DNA of 64,000 bases from Enterobacter cancerogenus (GCF_019047785.1 NZ_CP077290.1:3286001-3350000), one strand, 5' to 3'. Numbered from the stretch's first letter, positions 29,801-40,611 are shown. The notes: generated by a model from the letters alone, not told the origin. Numbers and translations: made by a program.

Positions 29801-29881
29801 ATGAAAATTGCTAATCATTTTCACGATGAGCTAAGTAGACTGGCCGCCATTAATATCGAGGCACTTGTACTACATGGCTGA
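29801..29881 (+). CDS. yrbN: Small protein YrbN (26 residues)
   Basis: The ATG at 29801 opens a 26-codon frame, [20 protein letters not shown] then ALVLHG, which matches E. coli YrbN as I recall it. Its stop lies inside the first codons of deaD, an 8-base overlap in another frame. This suggests it acts as a coupled leader peptide for deaD; no function is established here. Perfect conservation across genera supports that it is translated. Confidence 0.85.
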   Translation: MKIANHFHDELSRLAAINIEALVLHG

Positions 29882-31763
29882 ATTCGAAACCACTTTTGCA
29901 GATCTGGGCCTGAAGGCTCCTATCCTTGAAGCCCTTACCGATCTGGGTTACGAAAAACCATCTCCGATCCAGGCAGAATGTATTCCGCATCTGCTCTCTG
30001 GTCGTGACGTGCTGGGCATGGCCCAGACTGGTAGCGGTAAAACCGCAGCATTCTCGCTGCCGCTGCTGCACAACATTGATCCGGACCTGCGTGCACCGCA
30101 GATCCTCGTCCTTGCTCCAACCCGTGAACTGGCTGTTCAGGTTGCTGAAGCGATGACTGAATTCTCTAAACATATGCGCGGCGTAAACGTGGTAGCCCTG
30201 TACGGCGGCCAGCGTTATGACGTGCAGTTACGCGCCCTGCGCCAGGGTCCACAGATTGTTGTCGGTACGCCGGGCCGTCTGCTGGATCACCTGAAGCGCG
30301 GTACCCTTGATCTCTCTAAACTGAGCGGTCTGGTACTGGATGAAGCAGATGAAATGCTGCGTATGGGCTTCATCGAAGACGTAGAAACCATTATGGCGCA
30401 GATCCCGGAAGGTCATCAGACCGCTCTGTTCTCTGCCACCATGCCAGAAGCTATCCGTCGTATTACCCGCCGCTTCATGAAAGAGCCGCAGGAAGTACGC
30501 ATTCAGTCCAGCGTTACCACTCGCCCGGACATCAGCCAGAGCTACTGGTCTGTATACGGCATGCGTAAAAACGAAGCGCTGGTTCGTTTCCTGGAAGCAG
30601 AAGATTTTGATGCGGCGATTATCTTCGTGCGTACCAAAAATGCGACCCTGGAAGTGGCTGAAGCCCTGGAACGTAGCGGCTACAACAGCGCAGCGCTGAA
30701 CGGTGACATGAACCAGGCCCTGCGTGAGCAGACTCTGGAGCGCCTGAAAGACGGTCGTCTGGATATCCTGATTGCAACCGACGTGGCAGCACGTGGTCTG
30801 GACGTTGAACGTATCAGCCTGGTTGTAAACTACGACATCCCGATGGACTCTGAGTCTTACGTTCACCGTATCGGCCGTACCGGTCGTGCGGGTCGTGCTG
30901 GTCGTGCGCTGCTGTTCGTTGAGAACCGCGAGCGTCGTCTGCTGCGTAACATTGAACGCACCATGAAGCTGACCATTCCAGAAGCTGAGCTGCCAAACGC
31001 AGAGCTGCTGGGCAAACGCCGCCTGGAAAAATTCGCCGCCAAAGTTCAGCAGCAGCTGGAAAGCAGCGATCTGGATCAGTACCGTGCGCTGCTGTCGCAG
31101 ATCCAGCCTACCGCTGAAGGCGAAGAGCTGGATATCGAAACCCTGGCTGCAGCACTGCTGAAAATGGCACAGGGCGAACGTACCCTGATCGTTCCGCCAG
31201 ATGCGCCTATGCGTCCTAAGCGTGAGTTCCGTGACCGTGACGACCGTTTCGAACGTCGTGGCGACCGTAACGACCGTGGCCCACGTGGTGACCGTCCAGA
31301 GCGTGGTGGTGAAGACCGTCCACGTCGTGAGCGTCGTGACGCGGGTGATATGGAACTGTACCGCATTGAAGTGGGCCGTGATGATGGCGTTGAAGTGCGT
31401 CACATCGTTGGCGCGATCGCTAACGAAGGCGACATCAGCAGCCGTTACATCGGTAACATCAAGCTGTTCGGTACCCACTCCACCATCGAACTGCCGAAAG
31501 GTATGCCGGGCGAAGTACTGCAGCACTTTACTCGCACTCGCATCCTGAACAAGCCGATGAACATGCAGCTGATGGGCGATGCACAGCCTCGCACTGACCG
31601 CGGCGGCGAACGTCGTGGCGGTGGCCGCAGCTTCGGTGGCGAGCGTCGTGAAGGCGGTCGTAGCGAAGGTCGCGGTGGTGAAGGTCGTCGTTTCTCCGGC
31701 GAACGCCGTGAAAACCGTGGCCCACGTCGTGACGAAGGCGCAAGCCGTCGCCGTGACGCGTAA
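29874..31763 (+). CDS. deaD: ATP-dependent RNA helicase DeaD (CsdA)
   Basis: DeaD is the cold-shock DEAD-box helicase involved in 50S assembly and mRNA decay. The 629 residues show the Q motif, motif I AQTGSGKT, motif II DEAD, motif III SAT, motif [12 protein letters not shown], an RNA-binding DbpA-like domain (about 480-560), and an Arg/Gly-rich tail with GERR-type repeats. The ATG at 29874 matches E. coli; an upstream in-frame TTG (29865) is less likely. Confidence 0.97.
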   Translation: MAEFETTFADLGLKAPILEALTDLGYEKPSPIQAECIPHLLSGRDVLGMAQTGSGKTAAFSLPLLHNIDPDLRAPQILVLAPTRELAVQVAEAMTEFSKHMRGVNVVALYGGQRYDVQLRALRQGPQIVVGTPGRLLDHLKRGTLDLSKLSGLVLDEADEMLRMGFIEDVETIMAQIPEGHQTALFSATMPEAIRRITRRFMKEPQEVRIQSSVTTRPDISQSYWSVYGMRKNEALVRFLEAEDFDAAIIFVRTKNATLEVAEALERSGYNSAALNGDMNQALREQTLERLKDGRLDILIATDVAARGLDVERISLVVNYDIPMDSESYVHRIGRTGRAGRAGRALLFVENRERRLLRNIERTMKLTIPEAELPNAELLGKRRLEKFAAKVQQQLESSDLDQYRALLSQIQPTAEGEELDIETLAAALLKMAQGERTLIVPPDAPMRPKREFRDRDDRFERRGDRNDRGPRGDRPERGGEDRPRRERRDAGDMELYRIEVGRDDGVEVRHIVGAIANEGDISSRYIGNIKLFGTHSTIELPKGMPGEVLQHFTRTRILNKPMNMQLMGDAQPRTDRGGERRGGGRSFGGERREGGRSEGRGGEGRRFSGERRENRGPRRDEGASRRRDA

Positions 31764-31795
31764 GCCTTACGCTTCAGACGTAAAGTAAAATATAC

Positions 31796-31827
31796 AGCCC
31801 CGATCAACGCGATCGGGGCTTTTTTTA
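31796..31827 (+). terminator. deaD terminator
   Basis: AGCCCCGATC, loop AACGC, GATCGGGGCT then seven T. Confidence 0.88.
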
Positions 31828-31831
31828 TTTC

Positions 31832-31862
31832 CTTTGTACTCTTGTACTGGTACAGTGCTGCA
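31832..31862 (+). promoter_or_regulatory. mtr promoter region with TrpR-like operator
   Basis: TGTACTCTTGTACTGGTACA (31836-31855) carries the GTACT...GTAC spacing of trp operators and resembles the E. coli mtr operator I recall. TACAGT (31851-31856) could be the -10. Tryptophan repression through TrpR is expected; TyrR boxes were not resolved. Confidence 0.5.
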
Positions 31863-31904
31863 CATTAAACTGCGAACCACATTTTTGACTGGAGTAAAGG
31901 CTGT

Positions 31905-33149
31905 ATGGCGACACTAACCACCACCCAAACGTCACCTTCGCTGCTTGGCGGCGTGGTGATCATCGGCGGAACCATCATTGGTGCTGGGATGTTCTCCCTG
32001 CCGGTGGTCATGTCCGGTGCGTGGTTTTTCTGGTCGCTGGCGGCGCTGGTCTTTACCTGGTTCTGCATGCTGCATTCCGGGCTGATGATCCTGGAGGCTA
32101 ACCTGAACTATCGCGTGGGCTCCAGCTTCGACACCATCACCAGAGACCTGCTGGGCAAGGGCTGGAACCTGATCAACGGCCTCTCGATTGCGTTCGTGCT
32201 CTATATCCTGACCTACGCGTACATCTCCGCGAGTGGTTCAATTCTGCACCATACGTTTTCAGAGATGTCGCTGAACGTTCCAGCGCGCGTGGCCGGATTC
32301 AGCTTTGCGCTGGTCGTGGCGTTTATCGTCTGGTTAAGCACCAAAGCGGTGAGCCGCATGACGGCGATCGTGCTGGGCGCGAAGGTGATCACCTTCTTCC
32401 TGACTTTCGGCAGCCTGCTCGGCCATGTCACCCCCGCGACGCTGTTTAACGTGGCGGAAGTGAACACCTCCTATACGCCATACCTGCTGATGACGCTGCC
32501 GTTCTGTCTGGCCTCGTTTGGCTATCACGGCAACGTGCCGAGCCTGATGAAATACTACGGTAAAGATCCGCGCACCATTGTGAAGTGCCTGATCTATGGC
32601 ACGCTGCTGGCGCTGGGGCTGTATGTGATTTGGCTGCTGGGGACAATGGGTAACATCCCGCGTCCGGAATTTATCGGCATTGCGCAGAAGGGCGGTAATA
32701 TTGATGTGCTGGTCCAGGCGCTGAGCGGCGTACTGAACAGCCGCAGCCTGGATTTGCTGTTAGTTGTGTTCTCTAACTTTGCGGTGGCCAGCTCCTTCCT
32801 GGGCGTTACCCTGGGTCTGTTTGACTACCTGGCGGATCTGTTTGGCTTTGACGATTCGGCGATGGGGCGCTTCAAAACCGCGCTGCTGACTTTCCTGCCG
32901 CCGGTTGTCGGCGGTCTGCTGTGGCCGAACGGTTTCCTGTACGCCATTGGCTATGCAGGGCTGGCAGCAACCATCTGGGCGGCAATCGTTCCGGCGCTGC
33001 TGGCACGCAAATCCCGTAAGCGCTTTGGTAGCCCGACGTTCCGCGTCTGGGGCGGTAAGCCGATGATTGCGTTGATTCTGGTGTTCGGGGTAGGCAACGC
33101 GGTGGTACACGTATTGTCGAGCTTCAATCTGTTGCCAGTGTATCAGTAA
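31905..33149 (+). CDS. mtr: High-affinity tryptophan permease Mtr
   Basis: Mtr is an inner-membrane proton symporter of the aromatic amino acid (HAAP) family. The 414 residues form about eleven hydrophobic helices; the N-terminal [19 protein letters not shown] is the family signature. Its length equals E. coli Mtr. It stands alone between deaD and convergent yhbW, and a REP region lies at its end. Confidence 0.95.
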   Translation: MATLTTTQTSPSLLGGVVIIGGTIIGAGMFSLPVVMSGAWFFWSLAALVFTWFCMLHSGLMILEANLNYRVGSSFDTITRDLLGKGWNLINGLSIAFVLYILTYAYISASGSILHHTFSEMSLNVPARVAGFSFALVVAFIVWLSTKAVSRMTAIVLGAKVITFFLTFGSLLGHVTPATLFNVAEVNTSYTPYLLMTLPFCLASFGYHGNVPSLMKYYGKDPRTIVKCLIYGTLLALGLYVIWLLGTMGNIPRPEFIGIAQKGGNIDVLVQALSGVLNSRSLDLLLVVFSNFAVASSFLGVTLGLFDYLADLFGFDDSAMGRFKTALLTFLPPVVGGLLWPNGFLYAIGYAGLAATIWAAIVPALLARKSRKRFGSPTFRVWGGKPMIALILVFGVGNAVVHVLSSFNLLPVYQ

Positions 33150-33157
33150 GTTTTTTG

Positions 33158-33230
33158 TGCCGGATGGCGGCTACGCCTTATCCGGCCTATGCGATCCCGA
33201 AGGCCCGGTAAGCGACGGGCCACCGGGCGA
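33158..33230. repeat. REP/BIME between convergent mtr and yhbW
   Basis: Two palindromes, GCCGGATGGCGGCTACGCC TTATCCGGC and GCCCGGTAAGCGACGGGCCA CCGGGC, fill the gap. They probably form shared 3' ends for both genes. Confidence 0.7.
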
Positions 33231-33235
33231 AAAGG

Positions 33236-34243
33236 CTACCCCACCAACTCTTCTTTTACCTGCATCGCCAGGTCAAACGAATGCAAACGCGCCTGATGAT
33301 CGAAGATCTGGCCGTTAACCATAATCTCATCCGCCTGGGTCTCACGCAGCACCGCTTCCAGCCCGTGACGCACTTTCGCCTTATCCCCCACCAGAGACAT
33401 ACTTAGCGCCTGCTGAACGCCATACTGCTCGGAGGCGGACCACAGCTGATGCATGTTCTCCACCGGCGGCGGTAGCTGGCCGGTTTCGCCGCGACGCAGC
33501 TTCATGAAGGCCTGCTGCATGGAGGTGAACAGGAATTCCGCATCGCGGGTACTGTCGGCGGCAATGATGTTGATACACACCATCGCGTACGGTTTCTCCA
33601 GACGCTCGGACGGTTTGAAGTGGGTGCGGTACAGATGCAACGCCTGGTGCAGCATATCTGGCGCGAAATGCGAAGCAAACGCAAACGGCAGCCCAAGCTG
33701 TGCTGCGAGCTGGGCGCTATACAGGCTGGAGCCCAGGAGCCAGACCGGGATTTTTTCGCCGTAGCCCGGCACCGGACGTACGTGCGGGTTCGGATCGCGC
33801 GCGTCGAACCAGTCCACCAGTTCGGCGACATCGCGCGGGAAGTTGTCGATATCACCGCTCATGTGGCGGCGCAGCGCGCGCATCGTTGGCTGATCGCTTC
33901 CCGGTGCGCGGCCAAGCCCCAGATCAATACGGCCAGGATAGAGCGTATTCAGGGTGCCAAACTGCTCAGCAATCACCAGCGGGGCATGGTTAGGCAGCAT
34001 CACGCCGCCCGAGCCGAGGTGCAGCGTCGTCGTATTGGCCGCCAGATAGCCAATCAGCACGGACGTGGCGGCGCTGGCGATGCCGACCATATTGTGATGT
34101 TCGGCCAGCCAGTAGCGGTGATAGCCGCGCTTTTCGGCCAGCTGAGCGAGCGCGAGCGAATGCGAAAAGGCTTCTCGTGCCGAGGAGCCTTGTGGGATCG
34201 GCGCGAGATCCAGCACCGAGAACGGAATGGTTTTGTCAGTCAT
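33236..34243 (-). CDS. yhbW: Luciferase-like monooxygenase family protein YhbW
   Basis: The 335-residue protein has the bacterial luciferase/F420-reductase-like barrel, with features such as [10 protein letters not shown] near residue 43 and [13 protein letters not shown]. Family members use FMN or F420; the substrate of YhbW is not known. Length matches E. coli. It is monocistronic between mtr and ubiV. Confidence 0.92.
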   Translation of the reverse strand: MTDKTIPFSVLDLAPIPQGSSAREAFSHSLALAQLAEKRGYHRYWLAEHHNMVGIASAATSVLIGYLAANTTTLHLGSGGVMLPNHAPLVIAEQFGTLNTLYPGRIDLGLGRAPGSDQPTMRALRRHMSGDIDNFPRDVAELVDWFDARDPNPHVRPVPGYGEKIPVWLLGSSLYSAQLAAQLGLPFAFASHFAPDMLHQALHLYRTHFKPSERLEKPYAMVCINIIAADSTRDAEFLFTSMQQAFMKLRRGETGQLPPPVENMHQLWSASEQYGVQQALSMSLVGDKAKVRHGLEAVLRETQADEIMVNGQIFDHQARLHSFDLAMQVKEELVG

Positions 34244-34321
34244 AGCAGCTCACTTTGTCGACGGTGAATCTTTCATACTGCATTAAAGTTTACTAACCGT
34301 TGTTAACAAAGTGAGCCTTTT

Positions 34322-35200
34322 TTAGGCCTGAAGTTCCAGCCCGGCCAGACGTTTCCAGTAGCCGTTACAGTCGCTGTTGGACGTAAGCGGCAGCGGCGAG
34401 GCACCGTTTTCGTTGGCGCGGAACGCGTCGAGCATCGCAAGGACACCGGTATCCAGCGGTGACAGGCGCACCATATCCACCAGTCCGTTCATCGATGCCA
34501 GCTCGTTGCCGAGGTTATACACATAGCCGCTCATGGTCTGAATGCCGTTGAGGACAAAGACCTGCTGATTTTCCTGGGACAGCATGCTGCGCCCGTTCGG
34601 GTATTTAATGCAGCAGGTTTCGCACTCATCTTTCGGACGATCTTCCGAACGGGCGGTAAAGCAGCGGGCCGAGTAGGCCAGCGGCAGATGGCCGTAGCTC
34701 AGTACCTCTACTTCAAACTGATGGCGAATACCCAGCTCGTCGCACTGTTTCAGCAGATTGTCCAGCCAGTCGCGGGAAAGCTCAACCGGCATGCACCAGC
34801 GCGTCATCCCCTGTTTAAGCAGCAGGCGCAGCGTCACCGCGTTATAGCAGTTCAGCGCATGGCCGGCGACAAACGGCAGCTTACGCTCGGCGCACAGGTT
34901 CACCACGCCCAGGTCGCTGGCCTCCACCAGAAACTCGCCGTTTTCAACGTAGCGCTTCAGCTCGCCTAACTCCGACGAGGCCTGCACCAGCGCGAGGGTT
35001 GACAGCACAACCTGTTTACCGCTTCCTGCGAGGCTTTTCGCCATATCCAGCCAGTCGCCCACTTTGGTGGCCCGGCGCTTGCTGCATACCGCTTCGCCGA
35101 GGTAAATCGCATCGGCGCTGCTGTTTGCCGCCTGCTGGTAGAAATCTTCCAGCGTCTCTTTTGGCCAGTAGTAAAGCACCGGCCCTAATGAATATTTCAT
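34322..35200 (-). CDS. ubiV: O2-independent ubiquinone hydroxylation protein UbiV
   Basis: UbiV pairs with UbiU to hydroxylate ubiquinone precursors without oxygen. Both are U32-peptidase-fold proteins with a 4Fe-4S cluster. Starting MKYSLGPVLYYWPKETLEDF at 35200 gives 292 residues, as in E. coli. Cluster ligands fit Cys in GEAVCSKR and the group CETCC plus SARCF. It follows ubiU by 7 bases. Confidence 0.94.
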   Translation of the reverse strand: MKYSLGPVLYYWPKETLEDFYQQAANSSADAIYLGEAVCSKRRATKVGDWLDMAKSLAGSGKQVVLSTLALVQASSELGELKRYVENGEFLVEASDLGVVNLCAERKLPFVAGHALNCYNAVTLRLLLKQGMTRWCMPVELSRDWLDNLLKQCDELGIRHQFEVEVLSYGHLPLAYSARCFTARSEDRPKDECETCCIKYPNGRSMLSQENQQVFVLNGIQTMSGYVYNLGNELASMNGLVDMVRLSPLDTGVLAMLDAFRANENGASPLPLTSNSDCNGYWKRLAGLELQA

Positions 35201-35207
35201 GGTTATC

Positions 35208-36203
35208 TCACTGCCATTTACGGTGATAGGCACCAAGCGTGGTCTGCGTGCCTTCGGACATTGATCCGAGCGTCTCCATCCAGGCAGGCTGGGCGGCGTA
35301 GTTCTGCGGATCGGCCATGCAGCGGTCAATCGCCTGCCGCCACACTTTCGCCACCTGGCTCACGTAGGCCGGGCTGCGCTGGCGACCTTCAATTTTTACC
35401 GAGGCGATATTCGCCGCCAGCAGTTCCGGCAGCAGCTCCAGCGTGTTGAGGCTGGTCGGCTCTTCAAGCGCGTGATAACGCTCGCCGTCTACCAGATAGC
35501 GGCCTTTGCACAGCGTCGGGTAGCCCGCGTTTTCACCGTCCTGATAACGGTCGATCAGCACCTCGTTGAGACGAGATTCCAGCCCCTGCGGCGTTTGCTG
35601 CCAGCGAACGAAGCGGGCAGGGGAACAGGCTCCGACGGTATTCGGAGACTCACCGGTTAAATAGGACGAGAGATAACAACGCCCTTCAGCCATGATGCAC
35701 AGGCTGCCGAAAGCAAACACTTCCAGCGGCACCGGCGTGACGCGTGCGAGTTGCTTCACCTGATGGATAGAGAGCACGCGCGGCAGAACCACGCGGGCAA
35801 CGTCAAAGTGACGATGGTAGAAACGCACCGCCTCCTCGTTGGTGGCAGATGCCTGAACAGAGACGTGGCGCTCAATATGCGGATAGCGTTCTGCCGCATA
35901 CTCAAGCATGGCGAGATCGGCCAGGATTAAGGCATCGGCGCCCAGTTGGGCAGCCATGTCCACCGCGCGCTGCCAGCGGGCGTAGCCATCAGGATGCGCA
36001 AAGGTGTTGATGGCGATATGCAGCTTGCGGCGGTGCTGGTGGACGAAGTTGACGGCTTCCTGAAGCTTTTTCTCCGTAAAGTTTAGGCCAGCGAAATGAC
36101 GGGCGTTGGTATCATCCTTAAGCCCAATGTAGACCGCGTCGGCCCCATTTTCGATGGCCGCCTTAAGCGCCGGAAGGTTTCCGGCAGGGCAGAGCAGCTC
36201 CAT
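35208..36203 (-). CDS. ubiU: O2-independent ubiquinone hydroxylation protein UbiU
   Basis: UbiU is the partner of UbiV in anaerobic ubiquinone synthesis. The 331 residues open MELLCPAGNLPALKAAIENG, a U32 family N-terminus, and include the Cys-containing AEGRCYLSSYLTGESP, GACSPARF and TLCKGRYL, which fit the four ligands of its 4Fe-4S cluster. It is divergent from ubiT across a 220-base region. Confidence 0.95.
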   Translation of the reverse strand: MELLCPAGNLPALKAAIENGADAVYIGLKDDTNARHFAGLNFTEKKLQEAVNFVHQHRRKLHIAINTFAHPDGYARWQRAVDMAAQLGADALILADLAMLEYAAERYPHIERHVSVQASATNEEAVRFYHRHFDVARVVLPRVLSIHQVKQLARVTPVPLEVFAFGSLCIMAEGRCYLSSYLTGESPNTVGACSPARFVRWQQTPQGLESRLNEVLIDRYQDGENAGYPTLCKGRYLVDGERYHALEEPTSLNTLELLPELLAANIASVKIEGRQRSPAYVSQVAKVWRQAIDRCMADPQNYAAQPAWMETLGSMSEGTQTTLGAYHRKWQ

Positions 36204-36423
36204 AAATTATCCCGATGTTGACGATCGCAGCGATCGCAAAATTGTTAACGAGCTGGGATTTTAATTAACCTATACGCGACAATTTTTGATTTAAGGCAGC
36301 TAATGGCGTATTGATGACACCAATAATGAGGTAAGGCGGACGCCGGTTTGTTGATTTACGCCGCTATGTTCTCGTCGGGATATGGCAAAATAACAGGATT
36401 ATAGACATCAGGGAGTAATGCTC

Positions 36424-36948
36424 GTGCTGGATAAACTGCGTTCGCGTCTCGTACAATTTGGCCCATCAATGCTGAGCGTGCCGGTCAAACTGGCCCCGTT
36501 CGCGCTCAAGCGCCAGGTGCTGGAGCAGGTCCTGAGCTGGCAATTCCGCCAGGCGCTGCAGGACGGCGAGCTGGCGTTCCTTGAAGGCCGCTGGTTGAGT
36601 ATTGAGGTCCGCGATATCGGGCTGCGCTGGTTTACCTCCGTGGAGAACGACCAGCTGATCGTGCGTGAATCTGCCGAAGCGGATGTGAGCTTTAGCGCCT
36701 GTGCCAGCGATCTGCTGATGATCGCCGCGCGTAAACAGGATCCGGATACGCTGTTCTTCCAGCGCCGTCTGGTGATTGAAGGTGACACGGAACTGGGTCT
36801 GTACGTCAAAAATTTAATGGATGCCATTGAGCTGGAGCAGATGCCAAAAGCGCTGCGCATGATGTTGATGCAAATGGCAGATTTCGTTGAGGCCGGGCTG
36901 AAAACCCCGCCGGACGGTAAACACACTTCAGTAGGTGAGCCATGCTGA
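36424..36948 (+). CDS. ubiT: Anaerobic ubiquinone biosynthesis accessory factor UbiT
   Basis: UbiT is an SCP2-domain lipid-binding protein that serves the O2-independent ubiquinone pathway with UbiU and UbiV. I chose GTG 36424 because GGGAG (36411-36415) lies 8 bases upstream and the product then begins MLDKLRSRLV with 174 residues, as in E. coli. ATG 36418 would be too close to that site. The SCP2-like segment RRLVIEGDTELGLYVKNLMD is strongly conserved. It overlaps yhbS by 7 bases. Confidence 0.93.
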   Translation: MLDKLRSRLVQFGPSMLSVPVKLAPFALKRQVLEQVLSWQFRQALQDGELAFLEGRWLSIEVRDIGLRWFTSVENDQLIVRESAEADVSFSACASDLLMIAARKQDPDTLFFQRRLVIEGDTELGLYVKNLMDAIELEQMPKALRMMLMQMADFVEAGLKTPPDGKHTSVGEPC

Positions 36949-37445
36949 TTCGAGTCGAAATTGGGATTGATGCTCCGGGTATTGACGCGCTGCTGCGCCG
37001 CTCCTTTGAGAGCGATGCCGAAGCCCAACTGGTTCAGGATCTCCGTGAAGACGGCCTGATTACGCTGGGGCTGGTCGCCACCGATGACGAAGGTCAGGTG
37101 GTGGGCTATGTCGCATTCAGTCCGGTGGTGGTTCAGGGCGAAGAGCTACAGTGGGTAGGAATGGCCCCGCTGGCGGTCGATGAGCGTTATCGCGGCCAGG
37201 GGCTGGCGCGCCAGATGGTCTATGAAGGGCTGGATTCGCTGAATGAGTTCGGCTACGCGGCGGTGGTGACGCTTGGCGATCCGGCGTTCTATGGCCGTTT
37301 AGGCTTTGAGCAGGCGGCGCATTACGATCTGCGCTGCCGCTGGCCGGGCACCGAATCCGCCTTCCAGGTACATCGTCTGGCGGATGACGCGCTGAACGGC
37401 GTTAATGGTCTGGTGGAGTATCACGACCATTTCAATCGCTTTTAA
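36942..37445 (+). CDS. yhbS: GNAT family N-acetyltransferase YhbS
   Basis: The 167-residue protein has the GNAT fold: the acetyl-CoA loop region [19 protein letters not shown] (about residues 79-97) and [19 protein letters not shown]. The acceptor is unknown. It overlaps ubiT and so is coexpressed with it. The end meets convergent yhbQ, overlapping by 14 bases. Confidence 0.92.
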   Translation: MLIRVEIGIDAPGIDALLRRSFESDAEAQLVQDLREDGLITLGLVATDDEGQVVGYVAFSPVVVQGEELQWVGMAPLAVDERYRGQGLARQMVYEGLDSLNEFGYAAVVTLGDPAFYGRLGFEQAAHYDLRCRWPGTESAFQVHRLADDALNGVNGLVEYHDHFNRF

Positions 37446-37719
37446 TCAGGCTTTCGCGTAGCGCCTCGAAGGAGCCGTCTCCACTGACGAGACGCTCTTT
37501 CTGGCGCTTCGTCAGCTGCTTTATGCGGTACTCCAGCCTGAGTGCCAGCGAACGGTCGCCAACGGCGGCAGAAAACGCGAGCCGCAGTTCCCCTTTTCCC
37601 CGCAGGGCTTTAGCCCCTTTCCCCGTCTGATGTTGGATAAAACGCCGCGCCACATCGGTGGTGATCCCGGTGTAGAGCGCGTTATCAGCGGTTCGGACAA
37701 GATAGAGAAACCAGCACAC
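37432..37719 (-). CDS. yhbQ: GIY-YIG nuclease family protein YhbQ
   Basis: A single small GIY-YIG domain: [19 protein letters not shown] gives the Tyr/Gly core and Arg helix, and [13 protein letters not shown] supplies the catalytic Glu. It starts at GTG 37719 with weak ribosome signals; the 95 residues are 5 fewer than E. coli, mainly at the C-terminal part. Function in DNA metabolism is family-level inference. Confidence 0.88.
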   Translation of the reverse strand: MCWFLYLVRTADNALYTGITTDVARRFIQHQTGKGAKALRGKGELRLAFSAAVGDRSLALRLEYRIKQLTKRQKERLVSGDGSFEALRESLIKSD

Positions 37720-37776
37720 GGTATTCAGATTCAGTATGTTAAGGTGAAACGCACCTTAGCATGAGAGAGAGTAAAA

Positions 37777-38211
37777 ATGGAAACACTGGCCGCCATAAAC
37801 CGCTGGCTTGCGAAGCAGCATGTTGTCACCTGGTGTGTCTACGACGAAGGGGAGATGTGGTGCGCGAACGCGTTCTACTATTACGACCCGGAGCGGGTGG
37901 CGTTTTACGTCCTCAGCGAAGACAAAACGCGTCATGCCCAAATGACGGGCCAACAGGCGAAGGTGGCCGGCACGGTAAACGGCCAGCCGAAAACGGTGGC
38001 ACTGATCCGCGGGCTTCAGTTCAAAGGGGAAATTCGCCGTCTGGAAGGAGAGGAAAGCGACGCGCAGCGTAAACGCTATACGCGACGCTTCCCGGTTGCC
38101 GCTGCGCTAAAAGCCCCGGTGTGGGAAATCCGCCTTGATGAGCTGAAATTTACCGACAACACGCTGGGCTTTGGCAAAAAGCTGCACTGGTTACGCGCCG
38201 AGCAGGCGTAA
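37777..38211 (+). CDS. yhbP: YhbP family protein (split-barrel, FMN-binding-like)
   Basis: The 144-residue product resembles E. coli YhbP (147 residues), a pyridoxamine-5'-phosphate-oxidase-like split-barrel protein of unknown reaction. Segments [20 protein letters not shown] and [14 protein letters not shown] show the barrel strands. It converges on yhbO, overlapping it by 21 bases. Confidence 0.9.
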   Translation: METLAAINRWLAKQHVVTWCVYDEGEMWCANAFYYYDPERVAFYVLSEDKTRHAQMTGQQAKVAGTVNGQPKTVALIRGLQFKGEIRRLEGEESDAQRKRYTRRFPVAAALKAPVWEIRLDELKFTDNTLGFGKKLHWLRAEQA

Positions 38212-38709
38212 CGCTTCGCGGTTAAACGCTGGCAGATCGTCCGGCGTACGGCTGGTGATCAGCTGATCCTTATCGTTGACCACCTCCTGATCGTAGAACT
38301 CGGCACCCGCGTTTTTCAGATCGATAACGATCGGTTTCACCGCGGTGAGCTTACGTCCGCGCACGACATCAGCGCTGATCAGCAGCTGAGGCCCGTGGCA
38401 AATGGCAAAGACCGGCTTGCCGGTGGCGACGAAATCACGAGTGAACGTGACGAAACGATCGTCTCCGCGCAGGGAATCCGGTGAATGGCCGCCTGGTAAC
38501 AGCAGGGCATCGAAATCTGACGGGCTGACGTTATCAATGGATTCATCAATGGTCACGCTGGCTTCGCCCTTGTGGCCCTTCACGGTTTTACCCGCTTCTT
38601 TCTCGATGGTAACGACCTCGTGGCCCGCCTTGCGGAATGCCTCTGCTGGCGACGTGAATTCTGAATCTTCAAACTCGTCGGTAATCAAGACTGCGATTTT
38701 TTTACCCAT
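38191..38709 (-). CDS. yhbO: DJ-1/PfpI family protein YhbO (protein/nucleotide deglycase)
   Basis: YhbO is a stress-linked PfpI protein reported to repair glyoxal-type glycation. The 172 residues include the nucleophile elbow AICHGPQLL with catalytic Cys, and [12 protein letters not shown]. Length is the same as E. coli. It is divergent from yraR across 127 bases. Confidence 0.93.
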   Translation of the reverse strand: MGKKIAVLITDEFEDSEFTSPAEAFRKAGHEVVTIEKEAGKTVKGHKGEASVTIDESIDNVSPSDFDALLLPGGHSPDSLRGDDRFVTFTRDFVATGKPVFAICHGPQLLISADVVRGRKLTAVKPIVIDLKNAGAEFYDQEVVNDKDQLITSRTPDDLPAFNREALRLLGA

Positions 38710-38836
38710 GGTTCCTCCGTTGTTATCGCTTCAGACTGTTTTTTTCCCGTTTGTGGTAAATACTTACCGTACAGACTTTTAAGTGTGGTCGAGCAGGCCA
38801 GAATCGCAAACGGACTATTCTGTAAAGGGGAAGAGG

Positions 38837-39481
38837 ATGAGCCAGGTATTGATAACAGGCGCAACCGGGCTGGTGGGCGACCATCTGCTGCGGCTATTGA
38901 TTCAGGAGCGAAGGGTAAACTATATCGCCGCGCCTACGCGTCGCCCGCTGGCCGATATCTCAGGCGTCTTTAATCCTCACGATCCGCAGCTTACCGATGC
39001 GCTGGGGCAGGTGCAGGACCCCATAGATATCGCCTTTTGCTGTCTCGGCACCACGCGGCGCGAGGCGGGCAGCAAAGAGGCGTTCGTGCATGCCGACTAC
39101 ACGCTGATTGTCGATACGGCCCTGACGGCCAAAAAGCTGGGGGCGAAGCATTTTGTGGTGGTCAGCTCAATGGGTGCCAACGCCAGCTCGCCTTTTTTCT
39201 ACAGCAAGGTAAAAGGCAAAATGGAGGAGGCGCTGATCGCTCAGGAGTGGGAGTATCTGACCATTGTCCGGCCTTCGATGCTGCTCGGGCACCGTGACGA
39301 GCGACGGTTCAACGAATCCTTTTTTGCCCCGCTGTTTAAAATCCTGCCCGGAAACTGGAAATCCATCGAGGCAAGAGACGTCGCCCGCGCCATGTTAAAA
39401 GAAGGCCTGTCGCCCTCTAAAAAAGGTGTGAATATTATCCCCTCAGCAAAACTGCGTGAAATCGCGCAGGGCGAGGCGTAA
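38837..39481 (+). CDS. yraR: NAD(P)-binding atypical SDR protein YraR
   Basis: The N-terminus [20 protein letters not shown] is the Rossmann nucleotide-binding motif of NAD(P)H-binding oxidoreductase-like proteins. The 214 residues are similar to E. coli YraR (211) throughout, with [20 protein letters not shown] in the active-site region. The ATG at 38837 has a GGGGAAGAGG site. The reaction is unknown. yraQ follows 40 bases later on the same strand. Confidence 0.9.
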   Translation: MSQVLITGATGLVGDHLLRLLIQERRVNYIAAPTRRPLADISGVFNPHDPQLTDALGQVQDPIDIAFCCLGTTRREAGSKEAFVHADYTLIVDTALTAKKLGAKHFVVVSSMGANASSPFFYSKVKGKMEEALIAQEWEYLTIVRPSMLLGHRDERRFNESFFAPLFKILPGNWKSIEARDVARAMLKEGLSPSKKGVNIIPSAKLREIAQGEA

Positions 39482-39521
39482 ACTCCCCCGGCTTATTCAA
39501 TAACACTCTCCGGGGAATGCT

Positions 39522-40559
39522 ATGACTGGTCAGTCTTCATCTCAGGCGGCAACACCTGTTCAATGGTGGAAGCCCGCACTCTTCTTTCTTGTGGTCATCG
39601 TTGGCCTTTGGTACGTGAAATGGCAGCCTTACTACGGTAAAGCCTTCACCGCTGCCGACACGCACAGTATTGGTAAATCCATCCTCGCACAGGCCGATGC
39701 CAGCCCGCTACGGGCGGCGTGGGACTATGCCATGGTCTATTTCCTTGCCGTCTGGAAAGCGGCGGTATTAGGGGTGCTCCTCGGCTCGCTGGTTCAGGTC
39801 CTTATCCCGCGTAACTGGCTGGTGAAAACCTTAGGCCAGCCGCGCTTTCAGGGCACGCTGTTGGGGACGATTTTCTCCCTGCCGGGCATGATGTGCTCCT
39901 GCTGCGCTGCGCCGGTTACCGCCGGTCTGCGTCGCCAGCGCGTCTCAATGGGCGGGGCGCTCGCGTTCTGGATGGGAAACCCGCTGCTTAATCCGGCCAC
40001 GCTGGTGTTCATGGGCTTTGTCCTCGGCTGGCATTTTGCCTTTATCCGCCTGGTCGCCGGGCTGTTGACCGTGCTGGTGGTCGCCACGCTGGTGCAGCAC
40101 CTGGTGAAGGACAAGACGGTAGAAACAGCGTCCGTTGAACTGGAGATGCGCGAGCCGCAGGGCGGGTTCTTCGCTCGCTGGGGCAAAGCGCTGTGGCAGC
40201 TCTTCTGGAGCACTATCCCGGTTTATATCCTGGCGGTACTGGTTCTCGGCGCGGCGCGCGTCTGGCTGTTCCCCCATGCGGATGGGGCTATCGACAACAC
40301 GCTGATGTGGGTGGTTGCGATGGCGGTGGCAGGGTGCCTGTTTGTGATCCCAACGGCGGCAGAAATTCCGATTGTCCAGACCATGATGCTGGCCGGAATG
40401 GGCACCGCGCCCGCGCTGGCGCTGCTTATCACGCTACCTGCGGTAAGCCTGCCCTCGTTCGTTATGCTGCGTAAGTCATTCCCTGCGAAAGCGCTGTGGC
40501 TGACGGCGGGGCTGGTGGCCTTGAGTGGGATAATTGTGGGAAGTATTGCGCTGCTGTAA
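39522..40559 (+). CDS. yraQ: UPF0718 family permease YraQ
   Basis: The 345-residue membrane protein has about eight to ten hydrophobic helices and the family motif LPGMMCSCCAAPVTAGLRR, with a further GNPLLNPATLVFMGF. The conserved Cys residues hint at a metal or thiol role, but the substrate is not known. It is on the same strand as yraR and converges with dolP. Confidence 0.9.
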   Translation: MTGQSSSQAATPVQWWKPALFFLVVIVGLWYVKWQPYYGKAFTAADTHSIGKSILAQADASPLRAAWDYAMVYFLAVWKAAVLGVLLGSLVQVLIPRNWLVKTLGQPRFQGTLLGTIFSLPGMMCSCCAAPVTAGLRRQRVSMGGALAFWMGNPLLNPATLVFMGFVLGWHFAFIRLVAGLLTVLVVATLVQHLVKDKTVETASVELEMREPQGGFFARWGKALWQLFWSTIPVYILAVLVLGAARVWLFPHADGAIDNTLMWVVAMAVAGCLFVIPTAAEIPIVQTMMLAGMGTAPALALLITLPAVSLPSFVMLRKSFPAKALWLTAGLVALSGIIVGSIALL

Positions 40560-40596
40560 AAAAAAAAGCCCGGTGGCGCTAGCGCTTACCGGGCCT
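40556..40596 (-). terminator. REP-derived terminator of dolP
   Basis: Read on the minus strand, the REP-like palindrome GCCCGGTAAGCGC/GCGCCACCGGGC is followed by ten T. The same A run holds the yraQ stop on the plus strand. Confidence 0.8.
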
Positions 40597-40611
40597 GGGG
40601 GCAGGTTTAGG

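Noticed and set aside
30228..31526. 432-residue minus-strand frame in deaD
   Set aside because: Thr/Val/Phe-rich shadow of the helicase coding strand.
36204..36423. FNR box in the ubiU-ubiT gap
   Set aside because: TTGAT half-sites occur, but no full TTGAT-N4-ATCAA match could be read with confidence.
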